Positions 27,838 through 36,499 of a DNA stretch of 64,000 bases are shown here, piece after piece; position 1 is the first letter of the stretch; the number at the start of each line of letters is the position of its first letter. The position numbers and the translations under genes were made by a program. Under the pieces are notes generated by a model. That model was not told the origin of the DNA. It worked only from the letters and a program-made list of their open reading frames with translations, and made no database searches. Source of the stretch: Mycobacterium sp. URHD0025 (GTDB lineage: Bacteria; Actinomycetota; Actinomycetes; Mycobacteriales; Mycobacteriaceae); NCBI RefSeq assembly GCF_000426065.1, contig NZ_AUEQ01000010.1, positions 312,259 to 376,258 on the forward strand, given 5' to 3'.

Positions 27838-30800
27838 CTAACGCGGTTTGGCCAGCGGAAAGGGCAATGTCTCGCGGATGCTGCGGCCGGTGATCAACAT
27901 GACGACACGGTCGACCCCCATGCCGAGACCGCCTGTCGGCGGCATGGCGTACTCCATCGCCTGCAGGAAGTCCTCGTCGAGTTCCATGGCCTCGGGGTCG
28001 CCGCCGGCGGCCAGCAACGACTGTTCCTGCAACCGGCGGCGTTGTTCGACGGGGTCGGTCAGCTCGCTGTAGGCGGTGCCCAGCTCCACGCCCCAGGCCA
28101 CCAGATCCCAGCGTTCGGCGACTCCCGGGATGCTGCGATGCGGCCGGGTCAGCGGCGACACCGAGGTCGGGAAGTCCTTGTAGAACGTGGGCTCTTCTGT
28201 CCGGTCCTCGACCAGGTGCTCGTACATCTCCAGCACGACGGCGCCGGCGTCCCAGTGGGTCAGGTAGGGGATGTGTGCCGCGTCGCAGAGCCGGCGCAGC
28301 GTGGTCAGATCGGTATCGACGGTGACGTGTTCGCCGAGGGCCTCCGAAACCGCGTCGTGCACGGTCTTGACCGCCCACCGGCCCGATATGTCGATGGGTT
28401 CGAGGACCCCGTCGGCACGTGGCCGCATGAAGACCTGGGCCCCGTTGGCTGCGGCGGCGGCGTTCTGGATCAGTTCGCGACAGCCGTCGATCCAGACGTT
28501 GTAGTCGGCATGCGCCTGGTACGCCTCCAGCAGGGTGAACTCCGGGTTGTGGCTGAAGTCCACGCCCTCGTTGCGGAACGCGCGGCCCAGCTCGAAGACT
28601 CGCTCGACACCGCCGACGCACAGCCGCTTGAGGTAGAGCTCCGGTGCGATCCGCAGATAAAGGTCCAGGTCGTAGGCGTTGATGTGGGTCAGGAACGGCC
28701 GGGCGTTGGCACCGCCGTGGATCTGCTGCAGGATCGGGGTTTCCACCTCAAGGAAACCCTTGGCGTACAACGTTTCCCGGATCGCGTGCAGGGCACCGCT
28801 GCGGGCCCGGATCAGATCCCGCGCCTCGGTGTTGACGGCCAGGTCCACGTAGCGCGCGCGGACCCGGGCCTCCTGGTCGGTCAGGCCCTTCCACTTGTCC
28901 GGCAGCGGTCGCAGGCACTTGCCGATCAATCGCCAGCTGTCGACCAGCAGTGACCGGGTGCCGGTTCGGCTGTACCCCATCGAGCCGGTGACCTCGATCA
29001 GATCGCCGAGGTCGATCGTCGCAGTGAAGTCGGCAGTGCGGGCCTGCGACAGCCGGGTGTTGTCGAGCAGCAGTTGCACCTCGCCCGACCAGTCGCGCAG
29101 TTGGGCGAACAGCACGCCGCCGTAATCCCGGACCCGCAGGATTCGCCCGGCCACGCTCACGGTGTCACCGTCGGTGGATTCCAGTGCGGCCGAGACGGTA
29201 TGGCTGGGGGCCTGGCCGACGGGATAGGCGTCGACACCGTCGGCCTGCAGCTGGCGCAATTTGGCCATCCGGACCCTGACCTGCTCGGGCAACCGTTGCC
29301 GCTCGTCGCCGTCGGGGTCTGTCGTCATTCCGGAGAAGTCCGGTGCGCTGCCGTCGTGATGCAGCCGGCCCGAATCCACCAGATCGGCAGGGGCTGCTAC
29401 GTGTTCACCGGTGTGCTGCTTGTTGCGTCGCGAGAACGGCAGCACCAGGAATCCCTCGGCGATCACCGAGGCCACCCCGACCCGTGGGATCAACCGGGCA
29501 TCCTCATAGCAGGCGTACCGCGGAACCCACTCGGGCTGGTACTTCATGTTCGACCGGTAGAGGGTCTCCAGCTGCCACCATCGGGAGAAGAACACCAGCA
29601 GCGCCCGCCAGAGCCGGGCCACCGGACCCGCGCCGAGCTGCGCACCCTGCTGGAATGCCGATCGGAACATCGCGAAATTGAGTGAAATCCGGCTGACCCC
29701 AATGGCTTCGGACTGCATGCACAGCTCGCTGACCATGAGTTCGATGGTGCCGTTGGGGGATTGCGGGGAACGGCGCATGACGTCGAGCGAGACGCCGTTG
29801 GTGCCCCACGGCACCAACGAAAGCAACGCCACCACTTCAGGTTCGGAGGTGTCTCCGCGCTGCTGCACCGCCTCGACGAGCAGGCAGTCACCATCGGCCG
29901 GGTCACCGAGCCGGCCCAGCGCCATCGAGAAGCCGCGTTCGGTCTCGGTGTCCCGCCAGGCGTCGGCGCGCTTGATCACGTCGGCCATCTCGGCCGGCTC
30001 CAACTCGCGGTGACGCCGGATCCGCACCGAGGCCCCGGCCCGCCTCGCGCGGGTGACGGCCTGACGCACCGCGCGCATGTCGGGCCCGGACAGCCGGAAG
30101 TTCTCCGGATACAGGATGGCTTCGTCGCCGAGCTGCAGCGCGTTGAGTCCGGCCGCCCGGAACGCCTCGGCCGCAGCCAGACTCGCTCCCATCACACCGG
30201 GCGCCCAGCCGTAGGTCTGGCACAACTGCAACCAGGCGGCGATCGCCTGCGGCCACGACTTGGGGTCGCCGACAGGGTCCCCTCCGGCCAGGCACACGCC
30301 CACCTCCACGCGATAGGCGATCGCGGCGCGCCCGTTGGGGGCGAACACCACCGACTTGTCGCGACGGGTGGCGAAGTAGCCCAGCGAATCGTTCTTGCCG
30401 TAGGCCTCCAACAGGCCGCGGATCGCCGATTCGTCCTCGCCGGTCAGCGCATTGGAAGCGCGTTGCGACTGGAACAGCACGACCGCGGCCGCCATCAGCG
30501 CCAGTGCGCCGAACAGGCCGAAGATGGCGTTGAGGAAGGGATGCGAATAGCCCTCGAACACCTCGGTCGGAACGGTGGCGAACCCGCTCACCCGGTTGAC
30601 CGCGTAGAGCAGCCGCCATTCCGGGGCGATGGTGCCGGGGAACAACTCCAGCAGTGCCCACGCGGCCAGGATGCCGATCGCCATGCCCGCGACCAGGACG
30701 ACGGCGGATTTGAGCAGGGCACCGCGACGCACCTTGGCCCAGAACTGATTGCGGGCCAGCACCAGACACGCGATGGCGGTGACGTGGAACGCCAGGCCGA

Positions 30801-31164
30801 TCACCTCGCCGACGTCCTCGGCGAGCGGGTCGCCGCCGGTGACCAGATCGCCGAGGTTCCAGCCGATGGCGCCCACCATGTACAGCAGCAGGATCCACCA
30901 GGCGATGCGCTTGCGGGCCGCCAGCGCCGCGGCCAGCAGTGCCAGCACGAAGGCCCACGAGAAGCTGGTGTCGGGAAAGTTGAAGATGTAGTCGTTGACG
31001 AACTCGCGCGGGACCTGGATCAGCCAGCGCACCGTTTGGGACACGCTGGCGATCAGCGACAGGGTGGCGATGACCCCGACGGTCCAGCCGGCTGCTGCGG
31101 GAACCCAGGAAAACCTCGATGCGGGCTGGAGCCCGGTGCGGTGGCCGCCGCTGATAACGGTCAT
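27838..31164 (-). CDS. lysX: LysX: lysyl-tRNA synthetase / lysyl-phosphatidylglycerol synthase fusion
   Basis: The 1108-residue protein makes lysyl-tRNA and transfers the lysine to phosphatidylglycerol, giving positively charged membranes and resistance to cationic peptides. Residues 1-240 hold the MprF-like transmembrane helices. Residues 240-560 are the DUF2156 transferase ([40 protein letters not shown]). About 640-730 is the OB-fold tRNA-binding domain ([20 protein letters not shown]). About 760-1108 is the class II LysRS core: motif 2 [20 protein letters not shown] and motif 3 [15 protein letters not shown]. It is shorter than the 1172-residue M. tuberculosis protein only at the N-terminus. 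A TATTCT eight bases before the ATG suggests a leaderless mRNA. Confidence 0.96.
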   Translation of the reverse strand: MTVISGGHRTGLQPASRFSWVPAAAGWTVGVIATLSLIASVSQTVRWLIQVPREFVNDYIFNFPDTSFSWAFVLALLAAALAARKRIAWWILLLYMVGAIGWNLGDLVTGGDPLAEDVGEVIGLAFHVTAIACLVLARNQFWAKVRRGALLKSAVVLVAGMAIGILAAWALLELFPGTIAPEWRLLYAVNRVSGFATVPTEVFEGYSHPFLNAIFGLFGALALMAAAVVLFQSQRASNALTGEDESAIRGLLEAYGKNDSLGYFATRRDKSVVFAPNGRAAIAYRVEVGVCLAGGDPVGDPKSWPQAIAAWLQLCQTYGWAPGVMGASLAAAEAFRAAGLNALQLGDEAILYPENFRLSGPDMRAVRQAVTRARRAGASVRIRRHRELEPAEMADVIKRADAWRDTETERGFSMALGRLGDPADGDCLLVEAVQQRGDTSEPEVVALLSLVPWGTNGVSLDVMRRSPQSPNGTIELMVSELCMQSEAIGVSRISLNFAMFRSAFQQGAQLGAGPVARLWRALLVFFSRWWQLETLYRSNMKYQPEWVPRYACYEDARLIPRVGVASVIAEGFLVLPFSRRNKQHTGEHVAAPADLVDSGRLHHDGSAPDFSGMTTDPDGDERQRLPEQVRVRMAKLRQLQADGVDAYPVGQAPSHTVSAALESTDGDTVSVAGRILRVRDYGGVLFAQLRDWSGEVQLLLDNTRLSQARTADFTATIDLGDLIEVTGSMGYSRTGTRSLLVDSWRLIGKCLRPLPDKWKGLTDQEARVRARYVDLAVNTEARDLIRARSGALHAIRETLYAKGFLEVETPILQQIHGGANARPFLTHINAYDLDLYLRIAPELYLKRLCVGGVERVFELGRAFRNEGVDFSHNPEFTLLEAYQAHADYNVWIDGCRELIQNAAAAANGAQVFMRPRADGVLEPIDISGRWAVKTVHDAVSEALGEHVTVDTDLTTLRRLCDAAHIPYLTHWDAGAVVLEMYEHLVEDRTEEPTFYKDFPTSVSPLTRPHRSIPGVAERWDLVAWGVELGTAYSELTDPVEQRRRLQEQSLLAAGGDPEAMELDEDFLQAMEYAMPPTGGLGMGVDRVVMLITGRSIRETLPFPLAKPR

Positions 31165-31172
31165 ACGCCCGG

Positions 31173-31178
31173 AGAATA
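31173..31178 (-). promoter_or_regulatory. -10 box of lysX
   Basis: On the minus strand TATTCT (31178 to 31173) lies eight bases before the lysX ATG at 31164, fitting a leaderless start. It is directly downstream of the DUF1844 terminator hairpin. Confidence 0.45.
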
Positions 31179-31179
31179 G

Positions 31180-31208
31180 GCGCTCAACCCGTCAATTGGG
31201 TTGAGCGC
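31180..31208 (-). terminator. Hairpin terminator of the DUF1844 gene
   Basis: GCGCTCAACCC (31180-31190) and GGGTTGAGCGC (31198-31208) are perfectly complementary over 11 bp with a seven-base loop. The hairpin lies 24 bases after the DUF1844 stop (31233) and just ahead of lysX. Confidence 0.75.
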
Positions 31209-31232
31209 GCGCACAGAGGTCGGGGAGAGTGC

Positions 31233-31592
31233 CTACCAGACCGGGCCGGTGTACTTCTCGCCTGGCCCTTTGCCCGGCTCGTCAGGAGCCGCGCTGGCTT
31301 CGCGGAAGGCAAGCTGCAGACTTTTGAGGCCGTCGCGCACGGGGCCCGCGTGGGGTCCCAGATACTCGGCCGACGCCGTCACGAGCCCGGCCAGTCCCGT
31401 GATGAGCCGGCGGGCCTCATCGAGATCACGGTGGGGGCTATCCTCGGGATCCTCGGCAGACAACCCGATCTTCTCGGCCGCGGCGCTCATCAACATGACC
31501 GCAGCCCGGGTGATCACTTCGACTGCGGGAATGTCGGCCAGCTCCCGCACCTGCGGCGTCGCATCGTCGGGCATTTCGGTCGGATCCGTCAT
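31233..31592 (-). CDS. DUF1844 family protein
   Basis: The 119-residue cytoplasmic protein has the DUF1844 pattern: IPAVEVITRAAVMLMSAAAE, then a charged turn, DLDEARRLITGLAGLVTASA and a helical tail. It has two helices and no catalytic motif. The family commonly lies beside infC in actinobacteria, as here, divergent from the infC leader. The function is unknown. The ATG at 31592 gives MTDPTEMPDDATPQV. It ends at the hairpin before lysX. Confidence 0.85.
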   Translation of the reverse strand: MTDPTEMPDDATPQVRELADIPAVEVITRAAVMLMSAAAEKIGLSAEDPEDSPHRDLDEARRLITGLAGLVTASAEYLGPHAGPVRDGLKSLQLAFREASAAPDEPGKGPGEKYTGPVW

Positions 31593-31598
31593 GCCTGC

Positions 31599-31604
31599 TA
31601 GACT
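31599..31604 (+). promoter_or_regulatory. -10 box of the infC operon
   Basis: TAGACT at 31599-31604 is a strong mycobacterial -10. Transcription would start near 31611, leaving a leader of about 245 nt before infC. The -35 is not obvious. The site overlaps the start region of the divergent DUF1844 gene. Confidence 0.5.
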
Positions 31605-31856
31605 GTCATGCGCGACCGTCCCGGCTTACGTCAGGGACAGCAAGTGGAGTCCCACTCCCACCGTTGGCCACAAGGTACAACGGTCCGGTCGCCGGTGTCC
31701 TCGGACGCCGGTTCTGTGCTCCAGCGTCGGAGCTGCAGGCGGCGCAAGCCGTGATCGGTCGGCATTGGGCCCTGCTTTGAGCAGGGCTTTTCTGTTCTAC
31801 AGGGCAGAAGTGCGGATGGGCGGGGTCTCCTCAGCAGACCCAACATAGGAGGCCCC
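31605..31856 (+). promoter_or_regulatory. Structured infC-rpmI-rplT leader with attenuator
   Basis: This gene-free leader holds several hairpins, including GCTCC-AGCGTC-GGAGC in the middle. It ends with an intrinsic terminator: GCCCTGCT (31769-31776), loop TTG, AGCAGGGC (31780-31787), then TTTT. The terminator lies 60 nt before the infC start, so read-through into infC is probably controlled, as in IF3/L20 leader systems of other bacteria. An open 48-codon frame, 31608-31754 (ATG to TGA), spans much of the leader and is rich in Arg codons. It could be a leader peptide, but has no ribosome site. The mechanism is inferred. Confidence 0.55.
31769..31796 (+). terminator. Intrinsic terminator inside the infC leader
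   Basis: A perfect 8-bp stem (31769-31776 with 31780-31787), a three-base loop and TTTTCTGTT follow each other. A true T-run terminator is uncommon in this genome. Its place upstream of infC points to attenuation rather than gene separation. Confidence 0.7.
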
Positions 31857-32468
31857 ATCAGCACTGAGACCCGCATCAACGAGCGCATCCGCGTACCTGA
31901 AGTCCGCCTGATCGGACCGAACGGCGAGCAGGTAGGGATCGTGCGCATCGAAGATGCTCTCCGCGTCGCCGCGGATGCCGATCTCGACCTCGTCGAAGTT
32001 GCACCAGCCGCTAAACCCCCGGTCTGCAAGATCATGGATTACGGCAAGTTCAAGTACGAGACGGCACTCAAGGAGCGCGAGTCTCGCAAGAACCAGCAGC
32101 AGACCGTCGTCAAGGAACAGAAGCTGCGTCCCAAGATCGATGACCACGACTACGAGACGAAGAAGGGCCATGTGGTCCGCTTCCTCGAAGCCGGGTCCAA
32201 GGTCAAGGTGACCATCATGTTCCGTGGTCGCGAGCAATCCCGCCCCGAACTCGGGTACCGGTTGCTGCAGCGGCTCGGCGCCGATGTCGCCGAATACGGC
32301 TTCGTCGAGACGTCGGCCAAGCAGGACGGCCGCAACATGACGATGGTGCTGGCACCACACCGCGGTGCGAAGACTCGCGCCAAGGCGGCAGAGCAGGCCG
32401 AGCGCCCCGGCGGGCAGCAGCAGGCTGCACCAGCCGCATCAGAAGAACCAGACGTCACGCAGAACTAG
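31857..32468 (+). CDS. infC: Translation initiation factor IF-3 (ATC start)
   Basis: IF-3 binds the 30S subunit, checks the start codon and prevents 70S re-association. The frame has conserved [20 protein letters not shown], then [20 protein letters not shown] and [20 protein letters not shown], and ends in a low-complexity Ala/Gln tail typical of mycobacteria. Homology extends to the codon ATC at 31857. It stands four bases after a perfect AGGAGG (31847-31852), and no ATG, GTG or TTG lies nearby. A rare start codon is a known IF-3 autoregulation device, because IF-3 rejects non-standard starts. The first ORF-like GTG at 31941 would lose 28 conserved residues. The length is 203 residues. Confidence 0.94.
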   Translation: MSTETRINERIRVPEVRLIGPNGEQVGIVRIEDALRVAADADLDLVEVAPAAKPPVCKIMDYGKFKYETALKERESRKNQQQTVVKEQKLRPKIDDHDYETKKGHVVRFLEAGSKVKVTIMFRGREQSRPELGYRLLQRLGADVAEYGFVETSAKQDGRNMTMVLAPHRGAKTRAKAAEQAERPGGQQQAAPAASEEPDVTQN

Positions 32469-32500
32469 TTTCAACACAGAACTAGTTTCAACACAGAACT
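32460..32500. repeat. 17-bp tandem repeat across the infC stop codon
   Basis: The unit CAGAACTAGTTTCAACA occurs at 32460-32476 and 32477-32493, followed by a 7-bp partial copy to 32500. The first unit contains the infC stop TAG (32466-32468). The repeat lengthens the infC-rpmI spacer and brings the copies up to the GAGG ribosome site of rpmI. Confidence 0.9.
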
Positions 32501-32508
32501 GAGGATTC

Positions 32509-32703
32509 ATGCCCAAGGCGAAGACCCACAGCGGAGCATCGAAGCGCTTCCGCAAGACCGGGACCGGCAAGATCGTGCGCCAGAAGGCCGGCCGGCGCCA
32601 CCTGCTGGAGCACAAGGCCACCAAGCGCACCCGCAGGCTCGACGGCCGCACTGTGGTGGCGGCCAACGACACCAAGCGTGTCAACAAGATGCTCAACGGC
32701 TAG
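32509..32703 (+). CDS. rpmI: 50S ribosomal protein L35
   Basis: The 64-residue basic protein is [20 protein letters not shown], followed by [20 protein letters not shown], and ends VNKMLNG, the usual L35 sequence and length. It follows infC after a 40-bp spacer that contains the tandem repeat, with GAGG at 32501-32504 as ribosome site. It forms the classic infC-rpmI-rplT operon. Confidence 0.96.
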   Translation: MPKAKTHSGASKRFRKTGTGKIVRQKAGRRHLLEHKATKRTRRLDGRTVVAANDTKRVNKMLNG

Positions 32704-32743
32704 ATCTGCCGCTCCCCGTACCGACCGAGAATAGGAACATCCC

Positions 32744-33142
32744 ATGGCACGCGTGAAGCGCGCACTCAACGCCCAGAAGAAGCGGCGTACCGTACTCAAG
32801 GCCTCGAAGGGCTACCGCGGCCAGCGGTCGCGCCTGTACCGCAAGGCCAAGGAACAGCAGCTGCACTCGCTGACCTATGCCTACCGCGACCGCCGTGCCC
32901 GTAAGGGTGAGTTCCGCAAGCTGTGGATCTCGCGTATCAACGCCGCGGCCCGCGCCAACGACATCACCTACAACCGCCTGATCCAGGGTCTCAAGGCCGC
33001 AGGCGTCGAGGTGGACCGTAAGAACCTGGCCGAGATCGCCGTCAGCGATGCCGCCGCGTTCACCGCACTGGTCGAGGTCGCCAAGGCCGCGCTGCCCGCC
33101 GATGTGAATGCGCCGTCGACGTCCGCTGGTGAGGCCGCCTGA
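32744..33142 (+). CDS. rplT: 50S ribosomal protein L20
   Basis: L20 is needed for early assembly of the 50S subunit, and in other bacteria it represses its own operon. The 132 residues begin [20 protein letters not shown] and contain the conserved [20 protein letters not shown] and [18 protein letters not shown]. The C-terminal tail, [15 protein letters not shown], is a mycobacterial extension. It lies 40 bp after rpmI, with a weak AGGAA ribosome site. Confidence 0.97.
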   Translation: MARVKRALNAQKKRRTVLKASKGYRGQRSRLYRKAKEQQLHSLTYAYRDRRARKGEFRKLWISRINAAARANDITYNRLIQGLKAAGVEVDRKNLAEIAVSDAAAFTALVEVAKAALPADVNAPSTSAGEAA

Positions 33143-33165
33143 CGCTCACCGAGCGTTCTGCCCGA

Positions 33166-33909
33166 GTGGCTGCTGCAGTCAAACTGCAGCGCCACGTCGG
33201 GCGCCGCCGCGCCGCACGCTTTCTTGCCGAGGGACCGAACCTCGTCGAGGCCGCGTTGCGGCGCGGACTTGTATCCGAGGTGTTCGCGACCGAAGAAGCT
33301 GCGGACCGCTTCCGATCCATGCTCGGTGACGCACCCGTCGAGCTGGTCACCGAACGCGCGGCAAAAGCGTTGTCGGACACCGTCACCCCGGTAGGCCTGG
33401 TGGCGGTGTGCACACTGCCGGAGGTCTCGCTCGACGACGTTCTGGCTGCCGCGCCCCGCTTGATCGCGGTACCGGTGCAGATCTCGGAGCCGGGCAACGC
33501 CGGGACGCTGATCCGGGCCGCCGATGCGATGGGCGCCGACGCGGTCGTGCTGGCCGGCCACAGCGTGGACCCCTACAACAGCAAGTGCCTACGCGCCTCG
33601 GCGGGCAGCATCTTCTCTCTGCCGGTGATCAGTGAACCCGATGAGGCCGCAGCCGTCACGCGACTGCAGGCAGCCGGATTGCAGGTGCTGGCCACCACGA
33701 TCGACGGCGAGGTCAGCCTCGATCATGTGGACCTCGCGCCGGCCACGGCCTGGCTCTTCGGCCCCGAAGCTCATGGCCTGCCAACCGAATTGGCCTCTGC
33801 AGCCGACCACCGGGTGCACATTCCGATGCCCGGTCATTCCGAAAGTCTCAACATCGCGTCTGCGGCGTCGATCTGTCTGTATCAGAGCGCCCGCGCCCAC
33901 CGCGTTTAG
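33166..33909 (+). CDS. tsnR: SpoU/TrmH-family 23S rRNA 2'-O-methyltransferase (TsnR-like)
   Basis: The protein of 247 residues (from 33166) has an N-terminal L30-like substrate-binding domain (AARFLAEGPNLVEAALRRGL) and a C-terminal SPOUT knot. The SAM-binding motifs are VQISEPGNAGTLIRAADAMG, WLFGPEAHGLP and IPMPGHSESLNIASAASICL. It should use S-adenosylmethionine to methylate a 23S rRNA ribose. Its position after rplT matches Rv1644 (tsnR). In-frame conserved residues continue upstream ([10 protein letters not shown]) to a CTG overlapping the rplT stop, so a rare start near 33139 is possible. The first standard start is the GTG at 33166. Confidence 0.9.
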   Translation: MAAAVKLQRHVGRRRAARFLAEGPNLVEAALRRGLVSEVFATEEAADRFRSMLGDAPVELVTERAAKALSDTVTPVGLVAVCTLPEVSLDDVLAAAPRLIAVPVQISEPGNAGTLIRAADAMGADAVVLAGHSVDPYNSKCLRASAGSIFSLPVISEPDEAAAVTRLQAAGLQVLATTIDGEVSLDHVDLAPATAWLFGPEAHGLPTELASAADHRVHIPMPGHSESLNIASAASICLYQSARAHRV

Positions 33910-33914
33910 CGCCG

Positions 33915-33967
33915 AATGGCCACTTGTCGCACGCTTTTTCGCGTTTCAGGTATCACAAGTGGCCATT
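33915..33967. repeat. 13-bp perfect inverted repeat between convergent genes
   Basis: AATGGCCACTTGT (33915-33927) and ACAAGTGGCCATT (33955-33967) are exact reverse complements separated by 27 bases that include CGCACGCTTTTTCGCG. It lies in the 73-bp gap between tsnR and the convergent acyl-CoA dehydrogenase. It may be a bidirectional terminator or a small repeated palindromic element. Confidence 0.8.
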
Positions 33968-33982
33968 GGACCGATGTGAAAC

Positions 33983-35221
33983 CTAACTGAGCAGTCCCCG
34001 TGCCACGTGGGTGATCTGAACCTCGTTGCTGCCGGCATAGATCATCAACGACTTGGCGTCGCGGGCCAACTGCTCCACCCGGTATTCGGTCATGTAGCCG
34101 TTGCCGCCGAACAACTGCACGGCCTCCATCGCGACATCGGTTGCGGCCTGCGAGCAGTACCACTTGATGGCCGAGGCCTCGGCCAGCGAGATCGGGGCGC
34201 CCTTCTCAGAGGATTCGATGACGCGGAACAGCATGTTGCGCACGTTCATCCGGGCCACTTCCATGTTGGCCAGTTTGAGCTGGATCAACTGGAACTGGCT
34301 GATCTCCTGGCCCCACAAGGTGCGGGTCTTGGCGTAGTCGACGCTCAACCGCAGGCATTCCTCGATCACGCCCAGTGCCATCGCGGCCACCCCGATGCGT
34401 TCGGCCGAAAAGTTCGACCGCGCGCTTGCCCGGCCTTCGTCGGTGCCGTCCGCAGAGCCTTCGGTCTCGCCGAGCAGCCGGTCACGTCCCAGCCGGACGT
34501 TGTTGAAGAACAGCTCGCCGGTGCGCGAGGAATGAATGCCCATCTTGCGGAACGGCTTCGACTGCACGAAGCCTTCCATACCGCGGTCGAGGACGAAGGT
34601 CAGTACCTTGCGGTTGCGCTTGTCCGCCCCATCTCGTTCATCCAGCTTGGCGTAGACGACGACGACGTCGGCGTCGGGCCCGTTGGTGATGAAGGTCTTC
34701 TGGCCGTTGAGGATGTAATCGTCCCCATCGCGGGTGACATAGGACTTCATACCGCCGAAGGCGTCTGAGCCCGAATCGGGTTCGGTGATCGCCCAGGCGC
34801 CGATCTTCTCGTAGGTCACCAGGCCCGGGAGCCAGCGTTCCTGCTGGGCCAGCGTGCCGCGGCTCTGGATGGTCGACACGGTCAGGCCGAGGCTGACCCC
34901 GAGGCCCGTCACCAGGCCCATCGATACCCGGCACAGTTCGCTGATCAGGACGAATCCCATGCCCGGGGACCCGCTGCCACCGAACATGCCGCCGCGCGCG
35001 CCGGAGGGCTTGGCGTCGCCGCTGCGGAGCTTCTCCAGCCGCTTTTCCAGCGATTCCTTGGCCATCGTGTCAATACCGAACGTGGCGAACAGCTTTCGCA
35101 CGATCGGGTACGGCTCCATATCGCCGCTCTCGAGCTCGTCGAGATGCGGGCGGATCTCCTTGTCCACGAATTCGCGAACCGCGTCGCGCACGGCGATGTC
35201 TACATCAGACCAATCAAGCAT
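33983..35221 (-). CDS. Acyl-CoA dehydrogenase family flavoenzyme
   Basis: The 412-residue protein has the three-part acyl-CoA dehydrogenase fold with the FAD/substrate motifs AWAITEPDSGSDAFGGMKSY, KTFITNGPDADVVVVYAK and LFGGNGYMTEYRVEQLARDA. The glutamate of short/medium-chain enzymes (YEGT) is replaced by Ala396 (MIYAGSNEVQ). Instead E274 in SAERIGVAAMALGV occupies the helix-G position that serves as base in isovaleryl- and long-chain dehydrogenases. It should oxidise a branched or long acyl-CoA to the 2-enoyl-CoA, passing electrons to ETF. An insertion at 55-90 (KRLEKLRSGDAKPSGARGG) is atypical. The ATG at 35221 is used. Confidence 0.9.
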   Translation of the reverse strand: MLDWSDVDIAVRDAVREFVDKEIRPHLDELESGDMEPYPIVRKLFATFGIDTMAKESLEKRLEKLRSGDAKPSGARGGMFGGSGSPGMGFVLISELCRVSMGLVTGLGVSLGLTVSTIQSRGTLAQQERWLPGLVTYEKIGAWAITEPDSGSDAFGGMKSYVTRDGDDYILNGQKTFITNGPDADVVVVYAKLDERDGADKRNRKVLTFVLDRGMEGFVQSKPFRKMGIHSSRTGELFFNNVRLGRDRLLGETEGSADGTDEGRASARSNFSAERIGVAAMALGVIEECLRLSVDYAKTRTLWGQEISQFQLIQLKLANMEVARMNVRNMLFRVIESSEKGAPISLAEASAIKWYCSQAATDVAMEAVQLFGGNGYMTEYRVEQLARDAKSLMIYAGSNEVQITHVARGLLS

Positions 35222-35248
35222 CTCGACAGCTTAGACACGTGTCAAAAG

Positions 35249-36271
35249 TCAGGCCGCGGGGCGGCGGGCAGGACGCCGCAGCGCCGGCAGTGAGAACGTG
35301 GTGTGTACCAGGGCCCCGGCCCGGTCCAGCAGGGTCTTGTTGCGCGGCAGGTAATGCATCGGCAGCCCCCTGCGGTCGCGCGGCGGGGCCATGAAGCCCG
35401 GCGCTTCCACCAGAGGACCGTCCGCCGGTAGCTTGCCGGCCGCGCGGCGGTAGGCCGACAGGGCGCGTGGGTGCAGCCTGATCTCGTCGGGCACCGCGAC
35501 GAACGCCAACTCGACCATCTTGCCGAAGATCCGCAGCAGCACCTCGTCGCCGGGCGTCCAGCGCATCCCGGCCTTCTCCCGCACCGCCGGGTCGAACAGT
35601 CCGGCGGCGATCCAGCGCTGCGCTCCCACAAGGGGTTTGAAAAGTTGGTCCCAGACCGGCGTCGGCATCAAAACGAACCACGGCTTGGGGATCCGGATGG
35701 TGAAGATGTCGAGGGTCGCCCGGTTGATCTCGAGCTCGTCGCGGCACTTGGCGTCCCAGTACTCCTGGAACTGCTCCCAGTTCTCGGGGACCGGCCGCAT
35801 GCTCATGCCGTACATCCGGTACCACTGCACGTGTTCGTCGAACAGCTGTTGCTTCTCGGCTTCGGTCAGGCCGCCGCAGAAATACTCCGCGGTCTTGATG
35901 ATCAACATGAAGAACGTCGCGTGCGCCCAGTAGAACGTCTCCGGGTTCAGTGCGTGGTAGCGCCGCCCTTGGTTGTCGACGCCCTTGATGGTGGTGTGGA
36001 ACCCCTTGATCTGCGCGCCGGTGTCGGGCGCGCGGTCCCCGTCGTAGACCACTCCCATGATCGGGTACACCGACCGGGCCACCCGCTGTAGCGGTTCACG
36101 CAGCAGGATCGAATGCTCCTCGACGCCGGCGCCGAGTTCCGGATACATGTTCTGGATCGCGCCGATCCAGACGCCCAGCATCCCGGTGCGCAGGTCGCCG
36201 AAGTACTTCCAGGTGAGCGAATCGGGGCCGAGTGGATCGTGTTCGCTGCCGGTGGCGGCTTGTGTGGTCAT
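35249..36271 (-). CDS. MpaB-family (DUF2236) oxygenase-like protein, Rv1645c-like
   Basis: The 340-residue protein belongs to DUF2236, related to the haem-containing latex-clearing protein Lcp and the MpaB maturase. Motifs are DLRTGMLGVWIGAIQNMYPE, VYDGDRAPDTGAQIKGFHTT and NPETFYWAHATFFMLIIK. The conserved histidines and arginines in these could bind haem. No signal peptide is present. It holds the Rv1645c position between the tsnR and Rv1647-like genes. Whether it is an oxygenase or a maturation enzyme is unknown. The start is the ATG at 36271, 27 bases before the acyl-CoA dehydrogenase start in the same direction, suggesting a two-gene unit. Confidence 0.85.
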   Translation of the reverse strand: MTTQAATGSEHDPLGPDSLTWKYFGDLRTGMLGVWIGAIQNMYPELGAGVEEHSILLREPLQRVARSVYPIMGVVYDGDRAPDTGAQIKGFHTTIKGVDNQGRRYHALNPETFYWAHATFFMLIIKTAEYFCGGLTEAEKQQLFDEHVQWYRMYGMSMRPVPENWEQFQEYWDAKCRDELEINRATLDIFTIRIPKPWFVLMPTPVWDQLFKPLVGAQRWIAAGLFDPAVREKAGMRWTPGDEVLLRIFGKMVELAFVAVPDEIRLHPRALSAYRRAAGKLPADGPLVEAPGFMAPPRDRRGLPMHYLPRNKTLLDRAGALVHTTFSLPALRRPARRPAA

Positions 36272-36487
36272 TGGGTCCTCGTTGACTCGTCATGACGTGG
36301 ATCACAGCTGCGGCCAACGATAGTAGTGACAACGCACGTTGTCTACGTTGGCGCGGCGCGTCGTCGCGCACTGTTATTCGGCGGCTACCGTGGCGCCACA
36401 GCGCCGTGACCAGCCCGGTTCGCCGACGTGGGGGAAGTGCGGGCAAACCCGCCCGTGGCGTGATTGCCGCCCGGTCCGCGCGCCACT

Positions 36488-36493
36488 TAGTCT
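36488..36493 (+). promoter_or_regulatory. -10 box of the adenylyl cyclase gene
   Basis: TAGTCT at 36488-36493 is followed by six bases and the GTG at 36500, which fits a leaderless start. No strong -35 is seen. Confidence 0.5.
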
Positions 36494-36499
36494 TGCGCT

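Noticed and set aside
31608..31754. Leader-peptide gene before infC as a firm CDS
   Set aside because: It lacks a ribosome site and its ATG lies at or upstream of the predicted transcription start. It is kept only as part of the leader description.
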